DNA of 64,000 bases from Elymus sibiricus (taxonomy: Eukaryota; Streptophyta; Magnoliopsida; Poales; Poaceae). Where the stretch lies: contig CM077668.1 of NCBI GenBank assembly GCA_039707655.1, positions 70,015,086-70,079,085 on the forward strand, read 5' to 3'. Under the pieces are notes generated by a model that saw only the letters and a program-made list of their open reading frames with translations, was not told the DNA's origin and did not search any database. Shown in pieces: positions 34,423 through 46,039 of this stretch. The stretch's first letter is position 1, and every line of letters starts with the position of its first letter. The translations under genes and the position numbers were made by a program.

Positions 34423-37400
34423 TGTGACGCCCCCGGCCCGACCGTGCACTAATCATACACGCAAATGCGCACGATCAAGTCCAGGGACTCACGGGAAGAT
34501 ATCACAATACAACTCTAGACACAAAATAAAATAATACACGCTTTATATTACAAGCCAGGGGCCTCGAGGGCTCGAATACATAAGCTCGAGTTACACAAGA
34601 GTCAGCGGAAGCATCAGCATCTGATAACAGACATAATTAGACAAGAATGCCTTAAGAAGGCTGAACAAAACAACGACATGTAGATCGAAAAGGTGCAGGC
34701 CTCCTGCCTGGGAGCCTCCTATCTACACCTGGTTGTCGGTCTCCACGTAGCAGTAAGCTCCACCGGTGGGGTAGTAGTAGTCGGCGGAAACTGCTGGCTC
34801 CGGGGCTCCGTCATCTAATCACAACAATCGGGTATGGGGAAAAAGAGGTAGCAAAACAACCATGAGTACTCATCCAAAGTACTTGCAAGACTTACATCAG
34901 ATCTATGCTAAGTATGCATCGGTATCAAAGGGAAGGGTTGTATCTATGGACTATACTGCAGAAATGCCAGAATAGAGGGGAAGGCCTAGCCTATCGAAGA
35001 CTAGCATCTTGCAGCATTTGAAGAGTGTAGATTAGCAAAAAAGTATTAGTAACAAGTATAATAGTAGCCATGCCCAGAGATCCTTCCTCGACTCCCTGCG
35101 AGAAAGCGATCCCGGAGCTAATGAATTATTAAGTATCAAAGGTATCCAGTTCAAGTTGTAGTAGATCGGGATACAACACTGAGCATCCTATTACCGTGGA
35201 CACGGCTATTCGAATAGATAACTTCCCTGCAGGGGTGCACTACTGTTACCCAACACGCTCGATTAACTCTGGCCGGACACACTTTTCTCGGTCATGCCCG
35301 GCCTCGGCTGATCGACACGACGTAGTCCTACCTAGGCTCCACAGAGAGGTCCCCGTCGGTCTACATCCTAAGTGCTCAGGGGTCTTGGGCCCATCGCCCT
35401 TTGCACTCCGGGTTGTTGCGAGCAGGGCGAATCCAGGCACCACCTCTGTCCTGGATGGCGCCGGCCCAGCCGTGCCGCAATGTTGAACTGGATGTCTGAT
35501 AGAGCTTTCGGCTGATACATACGGCTGCGAGGGCCCCATTAAACCATTATCCCACGTGGTGGTAGTGCGTATAGGCCATTGGCCAACTCAGATCAAATAC
35601 CCAAATCCGTTAGTGAATTATTAGGAGCTCGCGGAGACGAGCAGAGATCCACGATCATGTGACCCCGTCGCCCCATCTCGTGGACTTACGGCAAGGGCTA
35701 AGCCCATCCCTCTCCTGGATGGTCTGCCTACCCGGCCGTGCCATGTAATTATCTCGCGGGTACCCTCCAGGTCAACCCGACTTCCCAAGAGACTGTCGGG
35801 AAGTCAGGTCCACCTCTACCGTGGTGGTACCGCCTGTCCCTTCAGTCCCGCAATAACAGTACATGGGGGCAATAGTTAAAGGTAACCGTGTGTCCATAAC
35901 ATCAAGGGGGTAATCCGAGGAATCACCCTCGATGGATTCCCACTCGATGCAACTGTCAAGGTGAACTCGGAGGAATCACCCTCGATGGGTTCACACTTGA
36001 GGGGTTGCACAACAGAGGCATCATCGGAGGTGGTGAAAGAGGAATCACCCTCGATAACCCACAACCGACTAGCTATGCTACAGAGATATCATCAGGAGTG
36101 ATGTAGGAGGTACCACCCTCGGCACTCTATAGTAGCTCTGCAGAGTCGTACAACTATGGGGGTGTGCGGTGCTGTGTCGGTCTCGGCAAATCGATAACAT
36201 TGATCGAGTCATCCGGTAGCAAAGCAGGGCAACACGGACAAGGGTGTAGGGCCACTGATGGATCATTAACTAACCTATACTAAACATATAGGATACCAGG
36301 TAAGGTATCAACAGCAGTTACAAAAATAGGCTATGCATCAGAATAGGAGCAATCAAATACAGTGGCAAAATCTAATGCAGGCATGGGAGAGAAAGAATGG
36401 GCGATATAGGAATGATCAAGGGGGTTTTGCTTGCCTGGAAGCCCTGCTGAAAGGGAAGAAGGGTCGCCGGTGACGTAGTCGATCACAGGGGCATCGGCAG
36501 CGGTCGCAGGGTCTACCGGAGAAGAAGATGGGGTAAGAAACAAGTAAATACACGGCAAATAAATGCAACACAGATGCAAGACATGGCAATATGCTGTGCT
36601 AGGGGTGTTCTAATGCAGTACTAAGTATTTTACTCGGAGCGGGAAAATATCCGGGAATATTTTCCCAGCTCTAAACACTATTCATTTAGCGGTTTCGGTA
36701 GCCAATGTTCAACGTTCAGTATGTTAGAGACATGTGACAGGTATGTGGAGGGCATATTCGGATTCGTCATATTTTTCTGATCATTTTTCATATATAAATT
36801 ATTTTCATCTGAGTTACGGTTTATTTTATATGATTTTCTAAAGTCTTATTAATTTTCTGGATTTTCTTTATCTAGTTAATTTAAATATGGCAGATTATTT
36901 TTTATACCCACCAGTGGGCTAGCCTAAGTGTATGACAGTGGGGTCCAAGGGTCCAGTCAGCAGCCTAGTCAAAAAGTTGACCAGTCAAAGTTGACTGGTC
37001 AATAGGGTCAATGGACCCACATGTCATTGGGTGTAATTCTTTGACAGGTTTTTAATTAGCTCCTTTAACTAAAAGGGGTCATTAGTCAGTGGGTATTAAC
37101 AGGGGGGTTAGTGCATAAACTAATATGGGGTTATCCCCACTAAATTAACAGGGGGCCGGCTGGGCACGAGAGGCACTGGCCATGGCCAAGCCATGGCGTG
37201 GCCGGCCGGCCAGGAAGCAGCGGCGCGGGGCCAGGGCGCACGCGCGGAGGCGCGGCCGGGCGCGGTCGGCAGCGGCGCCGGGGCAGCAGCAGCAGTGCAG
37301 CAGTAGGAGGAGGCAGCAGCAGCGACGGGAACAGCGGGCGGTAGCGGGCTGCTGCAGGTGGGCGCGGCAGCAGCTCAGCAAGCAGGCAGCCAAGAGTAGT

Positions 37401-38525
37401 AGCAGCTAGCAGCGCAAGAGGCCGCAAAGAGCCGCAGCAGTTAGAGGAGCAGCGAGCGCAAGTGTATGCGGGAGCTCGAACTCCGACATGGCGGCCATGG
37501 CGATGCACGGGCGGCTACAACGACGAAGTCGAGAGGGGGGTAGGGGGTTTTGGAAGAGGAGCTCACAACGGTTCCAACGGAGGCGGCGGGGAGGCCGGAG
37601 GTGGACCAGAGCCGCGGCAAATGATGCCGGAAGCCGGCGATGTACGCGACGAAGATGTCCTCGATGGCGAGCGCACGGGACGGCTCCGCTCGATTCGGTG
37701 CTCGGTACTGACGAAGTTGACCGCGAAAGTTCTCCTGGACGTCCTCCCGTGCGAAGGCGACGACGGTGGCCGCGGTAATAACGATGACGAGCACGGTCAC
37801 CGTGCGAGGTTCCGGGCTCAAATTTGAGCAGATGAGGAGGGGGGCGCTGGGGAACTAGAGGGGAACGGACAAGGGCGAGCTAGGGTTTCTGTTAGACGAG
37901 TTTATAGGCAACAGGGGGGCACGGATGGCTGCCACGCACGCCAAGGCGCAACCATTGCCGTGGATGGCTGCCACACCTCTGTTCAGTGAATAGAGGTAGA
38001 AGGAGAGGGGGAGCTGGGTTGGGCCTCTCCTGTAGACCTAGAGCCCATTGGCACAACACGTTCATTCTCTTTTCCTTTTTCTTTTTCTGCTTTGCATTTT
38101 CTTCACTGTTTTCTATTTAGATTGCATAGCAAATGATTTTTGCTGAGCTTGGAACTTCACACTTAAATACAAGGCAAGAATCCAGGGGTGCACAAAAGTT
38201 TTCTGCCCATTTAGAATTACTTAAACATTTTTAGTAATTGAATTGGTCAATTAATTTGCTGCTGGTCCACATTAAAAGTTGCTTTGGTTAATTTAAAAAT
38301 TCAATTTATCTGGGTTTCACTTGGACAATTACCAGGGGTTCATTTAGAATATTGTCAACATTTTTATTTGACCATTTGAAGAAATGATTTCTGGCTTGCA
38401 ATTCTAAATTGGATTTTTTTTTGGAGTTGATTTGAAATAAGTGGCAGTTAGCATAGTAACCATGATGACATGGCAACCATTAGAGGGGGGGGGGTTTACC
38501 GTAGCATGATTATTGGGGTGTTACA
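34423..38525 (-). mobile_element. Solo LTR of a Tekay-type element, 4.1 kb, TSD AGTTG
   Basis: AGTTG at 34418-34422 and 38526-38530 flanks a segment that on the minus strand starts TGTAACACCCC and ends GGGGGCGTCACA, the terminal style of Tekay-clade LTRs. It aligns in reverse with the LTR at 53312-56737 in at least one block (CTATTCGAATAG and the sequence beside it, 35206-35217 against 56080-56091). No primer binding site, gag or pol is seen inside. A GC-rich segment (37150-37830) shows overlapping frames on both strands with no domain, so I do not call genes there. Probably formed by recombination between two LTRs of one insertion. Confidence 0.85.
37898..37908 (-). promoter_or_regulatory. 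TATA box in the solo LTR
   Basis: The minus strand reads CCTATAAACTC, about 630 bases into the LTR and followed by a CTAGGGTTTC-type plant leader on minus. The LTR of the chromovirus has CCTATAAATAG in a similar setting. Confidence 0.5.
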
Positions 38526-38530
38526 AGTTG

Positions 38531-38857
38531 TAGTCCTACTCGGACTCTACATGTAAGCCGGCCCCTTCAACTTATATAAGGAGGGGCAAGGCACCCCAAG
38601 AGGGACAAGTCGGGATAGACATACAAATCAGTAGCTCTCGAGATAGAGGTAGCAAAACAACACCCTTGTAATCGAGATCATCATCATTAATAGCAATCAA
38701 GCAGGATGTAGGCTTTTACCTCCACCGCGAGGGGCCGAACCTGGGTAAAAACTCGCGTCTCTTGATTCTGACCAACCCCTTCAAGCTTCCACCTAGTTGC
38801 GATGGCCTCACCACTAAGTCCTTTCACGAGGACATCTGCCATGACAATACCACGACA
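38531..38857 (+). repeat. 3' LTR of Tat element 2, second piece
   Basis: Continues the LTR after the solo LTR, ends ACGACA, and is followed by TSD GGATT. The two pieces sum to 585 bp, equal to the 5' LTR. Confidence 0.92.
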
Positions 38858-38862
38858 GGATT

Positions 38863-39207
38863 GGTTCTCGTCGTGATCTTTCTAGTAAGAAGGATTGGTT
38901 ACTTGTCATGATAAATTGTAGATAGTGGCAAGTTTTCTATTTAATAACTAACCTAAGAGGTAAAGGAAAGGATGTCAGTCACTCGAGCAACATTGCAACA
39001 AAGAAATGGCCTACTTCTATCCAACAACTCATGCGGTTGTCCATCAAACCAATTTTGGTGCTTCACGCACAACGAAAATGGTGAACACACAATCATGTGG
39101 AAACCAAGTGGACATGACACTATGATCATGTATTTTTCCTATCTCGGTATTTTTGAATTGGTACCAATTAATGATTACCTAACTAAGACCTTGCACTTGT
39201 CATTTCA
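38863..39207 (-). repeat. Array unit E, second part
   Basis: GGTTCTCGTCGTGATC to CTTGTCATTTCA, matching units A and D. It ends at the second CACTA element, entering after TCA (39205-39207). No gene in this half of the unit. Confidence 0.8.
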
Positions 39208-40098
39208 CACTGGTACAACGAGCTGCTATACAAATTGTTTTTAACCCCTTTCCGCGACGTAGTTTTAAACCGTCGCCTTGCCTGTGTGTGCGATAGGGGG
39301 GGTCTTCCCACATGACCCAGAAACCGTTGGCTATAGGGAGCACACAAGCATACGTTTCGCAGAACTAAGCGTATGCGATGCCCGCATCTTTCCCAAACGC
39401 TCCGTCCTTGCTACTCGTTTGTGCTCGCATTACCATCGCACTCGGTATTTAGTGCTACAACGTTTGCGATGCTCACCCCATCACAAACAGTTCACAATTG
39501 TACACCATATGAGAAGCTTGAATACCCCACACATTTGTATGTACATAAACGTTTGAGATGTATAAAATGTCCCAAATGATTCATCCGTATTACCGGTGTC
39601 GGATGAAGGCCTATCGCACGCGTTCTTCTATGAGCAAACGTTTACGATGCACATGACATCATAAATAGTTCATAATTGCCTAGCATGTGTGATAAGGTGA
39701 CTATCACAAATAGTTATTAAGAAGGAACTGTGTGCGTTGTTGTTGTTAATCTCACACGTTTTTTCTTGTCTGATCATGTGTAGTAGAGTTTCATCGCACA
39801 CATACTGATCTGAGAAACGTGTCTGATCTTGTCGTTTATCACAGACGTTTTGCTTTCGCAAACCGTGTGAAGTGTAATGGCATGCAGATCATAATTTATC
39901 CCTAATTTAATCCCTGTATTTAAAATTAATTTTAAATTGAAACATATTTTCAATATGAAAGTAGGCAATCACTTATTTCATATCGAACCATGTTTATTAC
40001 AAATACAAGTTCAAGGACGAATGAATAATTCGATGCACAGGTACATATGCTGAAGAACTAGAGAAGCAGCAAGGAAAGAATGATGAACCACAGTTGTA
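39208..40098. other. CACTA 2 left subterminal region, no gene
   Basis: Contains many short direct and inverted copies of ACGTTT(G/A)CGATG and CACACG-type motifs. The AT content rises after 39880. Confidence 0.6.
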
Positions 40099-40625
40099 CT
40101 AAAGACTGTAAAGAGACAGGTGGAAGACATTCTGGTTGCTGGAGAAGGTGAAGTGGAATTCATATATTGTGCCCTCCTCCATGCCTAATGTGCGCACGAC
40201 TCTAGGCCAACTGCTTGTGATGGCCGCCCGCCGACCTTTCACTGTCTTCATTAGGACTTCTTGATGCTCATTGTAGTCTCGATGAAATACTTTAACCTTC
40301 ATTGCATATCCACCAATCATGTACTTTGCGAGGTATTCTTGAGTAAACTGCTTTGGGAACCACTGCAAACAAAAAAGATTCAGACATTGTTATCTAACAA
40401 CTCATTATGGGCAGTAAAAAGAGAAGGCTACAGAGTTTTTAGTTACCATCCTACAGCTCACTGTTGTGTTGGATAGAGCATAGACAAATAATTTAATTGC
40501 CATCGGTCGTATCTTTTTGCTAATAATTCTTATCAGTTTCCTCACTTGATGCTGGTTTATGAATATCTCATTGCCCCAGACGCAAAAAGGGTCAAGGCAT
40601 GGATCTTTGTCTAGGACATATGTAC
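40099..40625 (-). CDS. B3-like domain gene carried in CACTA 2 (two exons visible)
   Basis: The minus-strand exon 40625-40447 (GTYVLDKDPCLDPFCVWGNE...) ends at a donor ATG|GTAACT. An 84-base intron follows, ending TTTGCAG. The exon from 40362 then continues in phase with WFPKQFTQEYLAKYMIGGYA, a GRRAAITSSWPRVVRTLGME stretch and EGTIYEFHF, stopping near 40099. The pattern (PK.F..EYL, strand, GRRA.I...W..VV..LG...G..Y.F.F) fits a plant B3 DNA-binding domain. The acceptor before the first exon (TTGTAG) implies more exons upstream, not identified with certainty. I infer a captured or accessory nuclear DNA-binding protein. No frame break is visible in these exons. Confidence 0.55.
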
Positions 40626-40639
40626 CTACAAGCGACAAG

Positions 40640-41748
40640 TCAATATTAGAAGCTAAAAAGTGTCCAGCCGTGGATTTGTATGCACTACATTATGGAACGG
40701 AGGCTGTATAAGCCAAGGGATGAAACTAACCTGGGTGGAAAATGCTGGCCACTCCCGTTGTTGTCCTGCGTAAGTACATGGAAAGGCGTGATAAGTACTA
40801 CATGCTTAACATCAACCAAATATAGCCATGGTAAACAACAACATCTCAAAATGACAGCTTGAATGTGTTGGTTTTAGCATGATGTTAAATCAGTTAAAAT
40901 GGAAGGGAATGTTAAGTACAACAGGCTTAACAGGGACCAAATATTGTAATTCAAACAGGTACTGTTGAAAATGAATAGAACATAGCTCATGCTTAAACAT
41001 CACACCGCATAAATGTGTAAAACTGAAATAAAGGGTATGTGTTAACTTCACCAGGCATAACAGGAACCAAATATAGCCGTTCAAACTGGTATTGATGAAA
41101 TCGAACTGCACAGTTCATACTTGCACATAATGAACATCACATTCTGAATAACTGAAATAAACAAGGCATATATGCTCACTATAACAACCTAATATAGCCA
41201 TTGAAAACTGGACACAAGCTCACTGCAACCAACCTAACAAGCAAATACAGATAAACAAGGCACCTGCTTGAAAACTGAACAAAGGATCACTGCAACCAAC
41301 CTAGCTAACAAGCAAATACAGATAAACAAGGCATCCGCTTGAAAACTGGACAAAGGCTCACTGCAACCGACCTAACAAGCAAATACAGATAAACAAGGCA
41401 TTTGCTTGAAAACTGGACAAATGATCACTGCAACCAACCGAACAACCAAATACAGATAAACAGGGTATCTGTTTGAAAACTGGGCAAATGCTCACTGCAA
41501 CCAACCTAACAACCAAATACAGATAAAGAAAGCATCTACTCACTATAAACAACCAAATATAGCCATTCGTGAAACTGAAGTGGACAATTCATACTTAAAC
41601 ATCAGATAGCCCTATTGAACATTACATTTTTGCATAACTGAAATAATTAAACACGGCACAGTTAAAACATCGCATGGCAAAAGCTACTACAACAATGGGT
41701 ACGAGTTGGCTAGCTAGAAAAAGTAAGATTTGCTTATAAGATATTGCC
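40640..41748. other. CACTA 2 interior between coding segments; repeats
   Basis: No confident exon. 40880-41180 holds loosely repeated text (ACAGG(A/G)ACCAAATAT, AACTGAAATAAA). The tandem repeat at 41182-41530 is listed separately. If the frame at 41749-50292 and the B3-like exons belong to one gene, this is its intron. Confidence 0.5.
41182..41530. repeat. Minisatellite, about five units of 67-71 bp
   Basis: AGATAAAC(A)AGG starts at 41249, 41320, 41387, 41454 and 41521 (the last degenerate), with ACTGCAACC(A/G)ACC and TTGAAAACTG in each unit. Confidence 0.85.
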
Positions 41749-41848
41749 TCACTTGTCATGGATGGGATCCTTCCACTTGGAAGAGCACAGACCCAGGGTG
41801 CGATCCCTGATGTCGCAGATGGGATGTCTCACCTTGGAAGAGCCATAG
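41749..41848 (-). pseudogene. Unknown gene in CACTA 2, downstream part beyond the Athila insertion
   Basis: Continues in phase from 49865 across one TSD copy. It encodes YGSSKVRHPICDIRDRTLGL and a short tail ending HDK and TGA at 41751-41749. The end reads ACAAGTGAGG, which could also be a splice donor. No family recognised. The phase match on both sides is the evidence that an exon was interrupted here. Confidence 0.5.
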
Positions 41849-41853
41849 TGGGT

Positions 41854-41991
41854 TGCTACTTGTATTTTTGTAAGTGGGGGGGGATGAAAACGAGAGGCAA
41901 ATAAAATAAATGCAAGGAGATGAGAGTTTATGCAAAGGTACTTGATAGATGTAGATGATGTCTCCCCAGCAACGGCGCCAGAAATTCTTCC
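41854..41991 (-). repeat. Extra primer-binding-site and leader fragment beyond the 3' LTR
   Basis: 41854-41864 (TGCTACTTGTA on plus) equals the outer end of the family's LTR and abuts the TSD. It is joined at TACAA microhomology to leader sequence (41865-41960, with GGGGGGGATGAAAACGAG), then to a second primer binding site (41963-41980). The leader also lacks about 13 bases present at 48165-48177. This is the footprint of a third LTR, deleted except for its last 11 bases. Confidence 0.7.
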
Positions 41992-43553
41992 TGCTACTTG
42001 TAGCTTGCGTTGGTATTTTCCCCGAAGAGGAAGGGATGATGCAGCATAGTAGAGATAAGTATTTCCCTCAGTTATGAAACCAAGGTTATTGAACCAGTAG
42101 GAGAATCACGCAACACCTCGTTAGCAGCACCTGCACACAAACAACAAATCCTTGCACCCAACGCAAACAAGGGGTTGTCAATCCCTCAGCGGTAAATTGC
42201 AAGATTAAACTGTATGTGATAGATAGATAGAAACAAAAATACAAAATAAAATTAAATAAAGAAAAAGGTGCAGCAATATTTTTAGGGTTTTAGTAATATG
42301 ATTTAGATAGACCCGGGGGCCATAGTTTTCACTAGAGGCTTCTCTCAAGAAAATAGCATACGGTGGGTAGACAAATTACTGTTGGGCAATTGATAGAAAA
42401 GCAAATAATCATGATGATATCCAAGGCAATGATCATGTATATAGGCATCACGTCCGAGATAAGTAGACCGACTCCTGCCTGCATCTACTACTATTACTCC
42501 ACACATCGACCGCTATCCAGCATGCATCTAGTGTATTAAGTCCATAAAGAACGGAGTAACGCCTTAAGAACGATGACATGATGTAGACAAGATAAACTCA
42601 CGCATGAATAAACACCATCTTTTTACCCTTAATAGCAACGATACGTATGTGTCATGTCCCTTTCTGTCACTGGGATTGAGCACCGCAAGATCGAACCCAT
42701 TACAAAGCACCTCTTCCCATGGCAAGATAAATCAATCTAGTTGGCCAAACCAAATCAATAGATCGGAGAAGAAATACAAACTATAATAATCATGCATCAA
42801 ATAGTTCATAGAAAACTCAAATAATATTCATGGATAATCTGATCATAAACTCACAATTCATCAGATCCCAACAAACACACCGCAAAAAGTGATTACATCG
42901 GATAGAACTCCAGGAACATCGAGGAGAACATTGTATTGAAGATCAACAAGAGAGAAGAAGCCATATAGCTACTAACTATGGACCCGAAGGTCTGTGGTAA
43001 ACTACTCACGCATCATCGGAAGGGCAGCAAGGTTGATGTAGAGCCCCTCCGTGATCGATTCAACCTCCGGCGGAGTACCGGAGAAGGCCTCCAGATGGGA
43101 TCTCTCGAGAACAGAAACTTGCGGCGGCGGAAAAAGTATTTCGTGGACTCCCCTGAGGGTTTCTGATTTTTTTGGAATTTATAGTGGTGGAATTAGGTCA
43201 AACGGAGCTCTGTGGGCCCCACGAGGTACCAGGGCGCGCCTGCCCCCCCCAAGCGCGCCCTGGTGCCTCGTGGGCACCCCTTGGGGCTTCTGGCCTTCTC
43301 CCGAAGCTTCTAATGTTTATCTTGTCCAGAAAAAAATCTCCAAATAGTTTCATGGCATTTGGACTTCGTTTGGTATTGATTTTCTGTAAAACAAAAACAG
43401 GGCAGAAAACAGCAACTGGCACTGGGCACTAGATTAATAGGTTAGTCTCCAAAAATGATATATAATTGCTGTAAATGTATATAAAAACATCCAAGATTGA
43501 TAATATAACAGCATGGAACAATCAAAAATTATAGATACGTTGGAGACGTATCT
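41992..43553 (-). repeat. 3' LTR of the Athila-type element
   Basis: 1562 bp. Its first base on minus has mutated (AGATACG for TGATACG). Preceded on minus by the purine tract AAGCTTGGGGATGC (43554-43567 on plus). Confidence 0.9.
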
Positions 43554-46039
43554 GCATCCCCAAGCTTAATTCCTGCTCGTCCTCGAGTAGGTAAATGATA
43601 AAAACAGAATTTTTGATGTGGAATGTTGCCTAACATATTCATCATATTTTCTTTTCTTTTATAGCATGGACATTGGACTTGAATGATTCAAAGCAATAGT
43701 CTATAGTTTGACATGTAAATATAAATACTCAAGCATGCTAACAAGCAACCATGTCTTTCAAAATATCAACGCTAAAGAGAGTTATCCCTAGCCCATTATG
43801 CTCAATCATTGATCCATTCATGAAACACACTCAAATATTAGCTACATCCAATGCACAAGTATGACAATAGTGCTCTCTAGTTGGTGCTTTTGTAAGAGAA
43901 GATGGAGACTCAAATAAAAATAAAAATTGCATAAAAGTAAATAGATAGGCCCTTCGCAGAGGGAAGCAGAGATTTGTCAAATGTGCCAGAGCTCAAAGTT
44001 GAAATTAAAGAGATAAAAATATTTTGAGAGGCATGCATTTCCTGTCAACGAAAACGACCGAGAATTCCAAATATTTTCCATGCTAGACACATCATAGGCA
44101 GTTCCCAAACAGAAAGTTAAGTTCATTTCCTTTCCACCATTTCTTTCACAATCCATGGCTAGCCGTATCCACGGGTGCCCTCCAAACCAACACTTTCCTA
44201 GGAATTTTGTTGTTATTATTTTTGATTTCATTGTGGGGCTGGGCATCCCTATTACCGGCCATTCTCTCATGCAATGACAAGTGAATAAACACTCATCGTG
44301 AGAATAACACACCTAGCTTGGAAAATAATGGCCACCCCCTGCCGCTTCATGAGCGGTACGGGCACACAAAACGGAAAAATTATTTTGAAAATTAGAGTTG
44401 GCACATGCAAATCTACTTGGAACGGCATTGAAATACCGCATATAGGCAGATATAGTGGACTCATTTGGCAGAACTTGGGTTTAAGGATTTTGGATGCACA
44501 AGCAGTATTTCCGCTTAGTACAAATGAAGGCTAGCAAATAGATTGAGAAGCAACCAACCAAAAAGCGAAAATGGTCATAAACATGCATTGAACATAACTA
44601 ACACCGAATAATGCACCATAAGTAGGATATAATTTCGTTGCATAACTATTGACTTGATGTGCATGCATAGGGAATCACAAACCTTAACACTAATATTCTT
44701 ACTAAATCACAATTACTCACTAACATGACTCACATATTATCATTTCCATATCGCAAAAATATTGCAAGGAATCACACTTATCATATCCAATGATCTATAT
44801 GAAAGTTTTTATTATATCCCTCTTGGATATTCATTACTTTGGGACCAAATTCATATCTTGTGCAAATTACCGTTACTATCATCAACTCTCAAAAAGATTT
44901 AAGTGAAGCATGAGAGTGCAAATATTTCTTAAAAATTTCAATGTTATCAACTCTCGAAATAATATAAGTGAAGCATGAGAGTTTATTTCTTCAAAATATA
45001 GCCACCACCGTGCTAAAAAAGATTTAAGTGAAGCACTAGAGCAACTGCCTAGCTCAAAAAATTTAAGTGAAGCACATAGAGTATTCTAACAAATGATGAT
45101 AAACGTGTGGCTCTATCAAGATAGGTGTGTTCAGCAAGGATGATTGTGACAAACTAAAAAGAAAACAAAGCAAAGACTCATATAATACAAACCGCTCCAA
45201 GCAAAACTCATATCATGTGACGAATAAAAATATAGCTCCAAGTAAAATTACCGATGGTTGGTAGAAGAAAGAGGGGATGCCTTCCGGGGCATCCCCAAGC
45301 TTAGACGCTTGAGTCTTCCTTGAATATTACCTTGGAGTGCCTTGGGCATCCCCAAGCTTAGGCTCTTGCCACTTCTTATTCCATCATCCATCGTGATCTC
45401 ACCCAAAACATGAAAACTTCAATCACACAAAACTCAACAAAACCTTCGTGAGATCCGTTAGTATAACAAAATAAATCACTACTTTAAGTACTGTTGCAAA
45501 CCCATTCATATTTTATTTTTGCATTATACCTACTGTACTCTAACTTCACCATGGCTTATAGCCCCCGATACAATCCATAGATTCATAAAAACAAGCAAGT
45601 AGTGCATCAAGAACAGAACAGTCTGTAGAAATCTATTTAAAAGCGATACTTCTATGACTCCAAAAATTCTGAAAAATTGGGATAACGTGGGAAATTCATA
45701 TACCAATATTGTGTAAAAAAATTAGATTTTTTTGACGCTCCAGTACAGAAACAAAATTCGGGCACTGGACGCAAAACTTTCTATTTTCCAAACAGCATCA
45801 ATTATACTATCTTCCAAATCATCCCAAAGGCTTTAGTTGGCACAAACACTAATTAAAAACACAAAAACTCAATCATACCAGTAGAATAATTGTGAAAACA
45901 CACAATAACAGAAAAAATTTATTTTATTCATTGGGTTGCCTCCCAACAAGCGCTATTGTTTTATGCCCCTAGCTAGGCATAATGCATAGTTTCAAGTATT
46001 GTCATCTTTCAAATTGATTCCATAAGTGGCCCTCATAAT
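43554..46039 (-). other. Non-coding 3' part of the Athila-type element
   Basis: AT-rich, with repeated text such as TTTAAGTGAAGC (44898-45070) and GCATCCCCAAGCTTAG (45290 and 45346), the latter resembling the polypurine tract. Short frames at 43980-44460 show no domain. This is where pol and an env-like ORF would lie in a full Athila element. Confidence 0.65.

Larger units (their letters stand above)
27895..38857 (+). mobile_element. Non-autonomous Tat-type LTR retrotransposon, TSD GGATT
   Basis: The LTRs are 27895-28479 and 34165-34422 plus 38531-38857, each totalling 585 bp, starting TGTTGGGG and ending ACGACA. They are flanked by GGATT at 27890-27894 and 38858-38862. The 5.7 kb interior has a primer binding site, a short remnant of gag, then non-coding sequence, repeats and a 3' block shared with Tat element 1. 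No protease, RT or integrase motif is visible. I count about 22 LTR differences (3.8%). It carries a LINE fragment and a 4.1 kb solo LTR. It would have needed enzymes from a relative such as Tat element 1. Confidence 0.9.

Noticed and set aside
37140..37827. Several overlapping frames on both strands
   Set aside because: They lie in a GC-rich segment of a solo LTR, have low-complexity Arg/Ala/Pro content and no domain; a composition effect.
41182..41530. CRISPR-like direct repeats
   Set aside because: Repeats without unique spacers, in a plant transposon; a simple minisatellite. The same applies to 22463-22672 and 52386-52640.
43977..44534. Possible env-like ORF in the Athila element
   Set aside because: Frames are short, interrupted and show no transmembrane or signal features, so I leave the region as non-coding.
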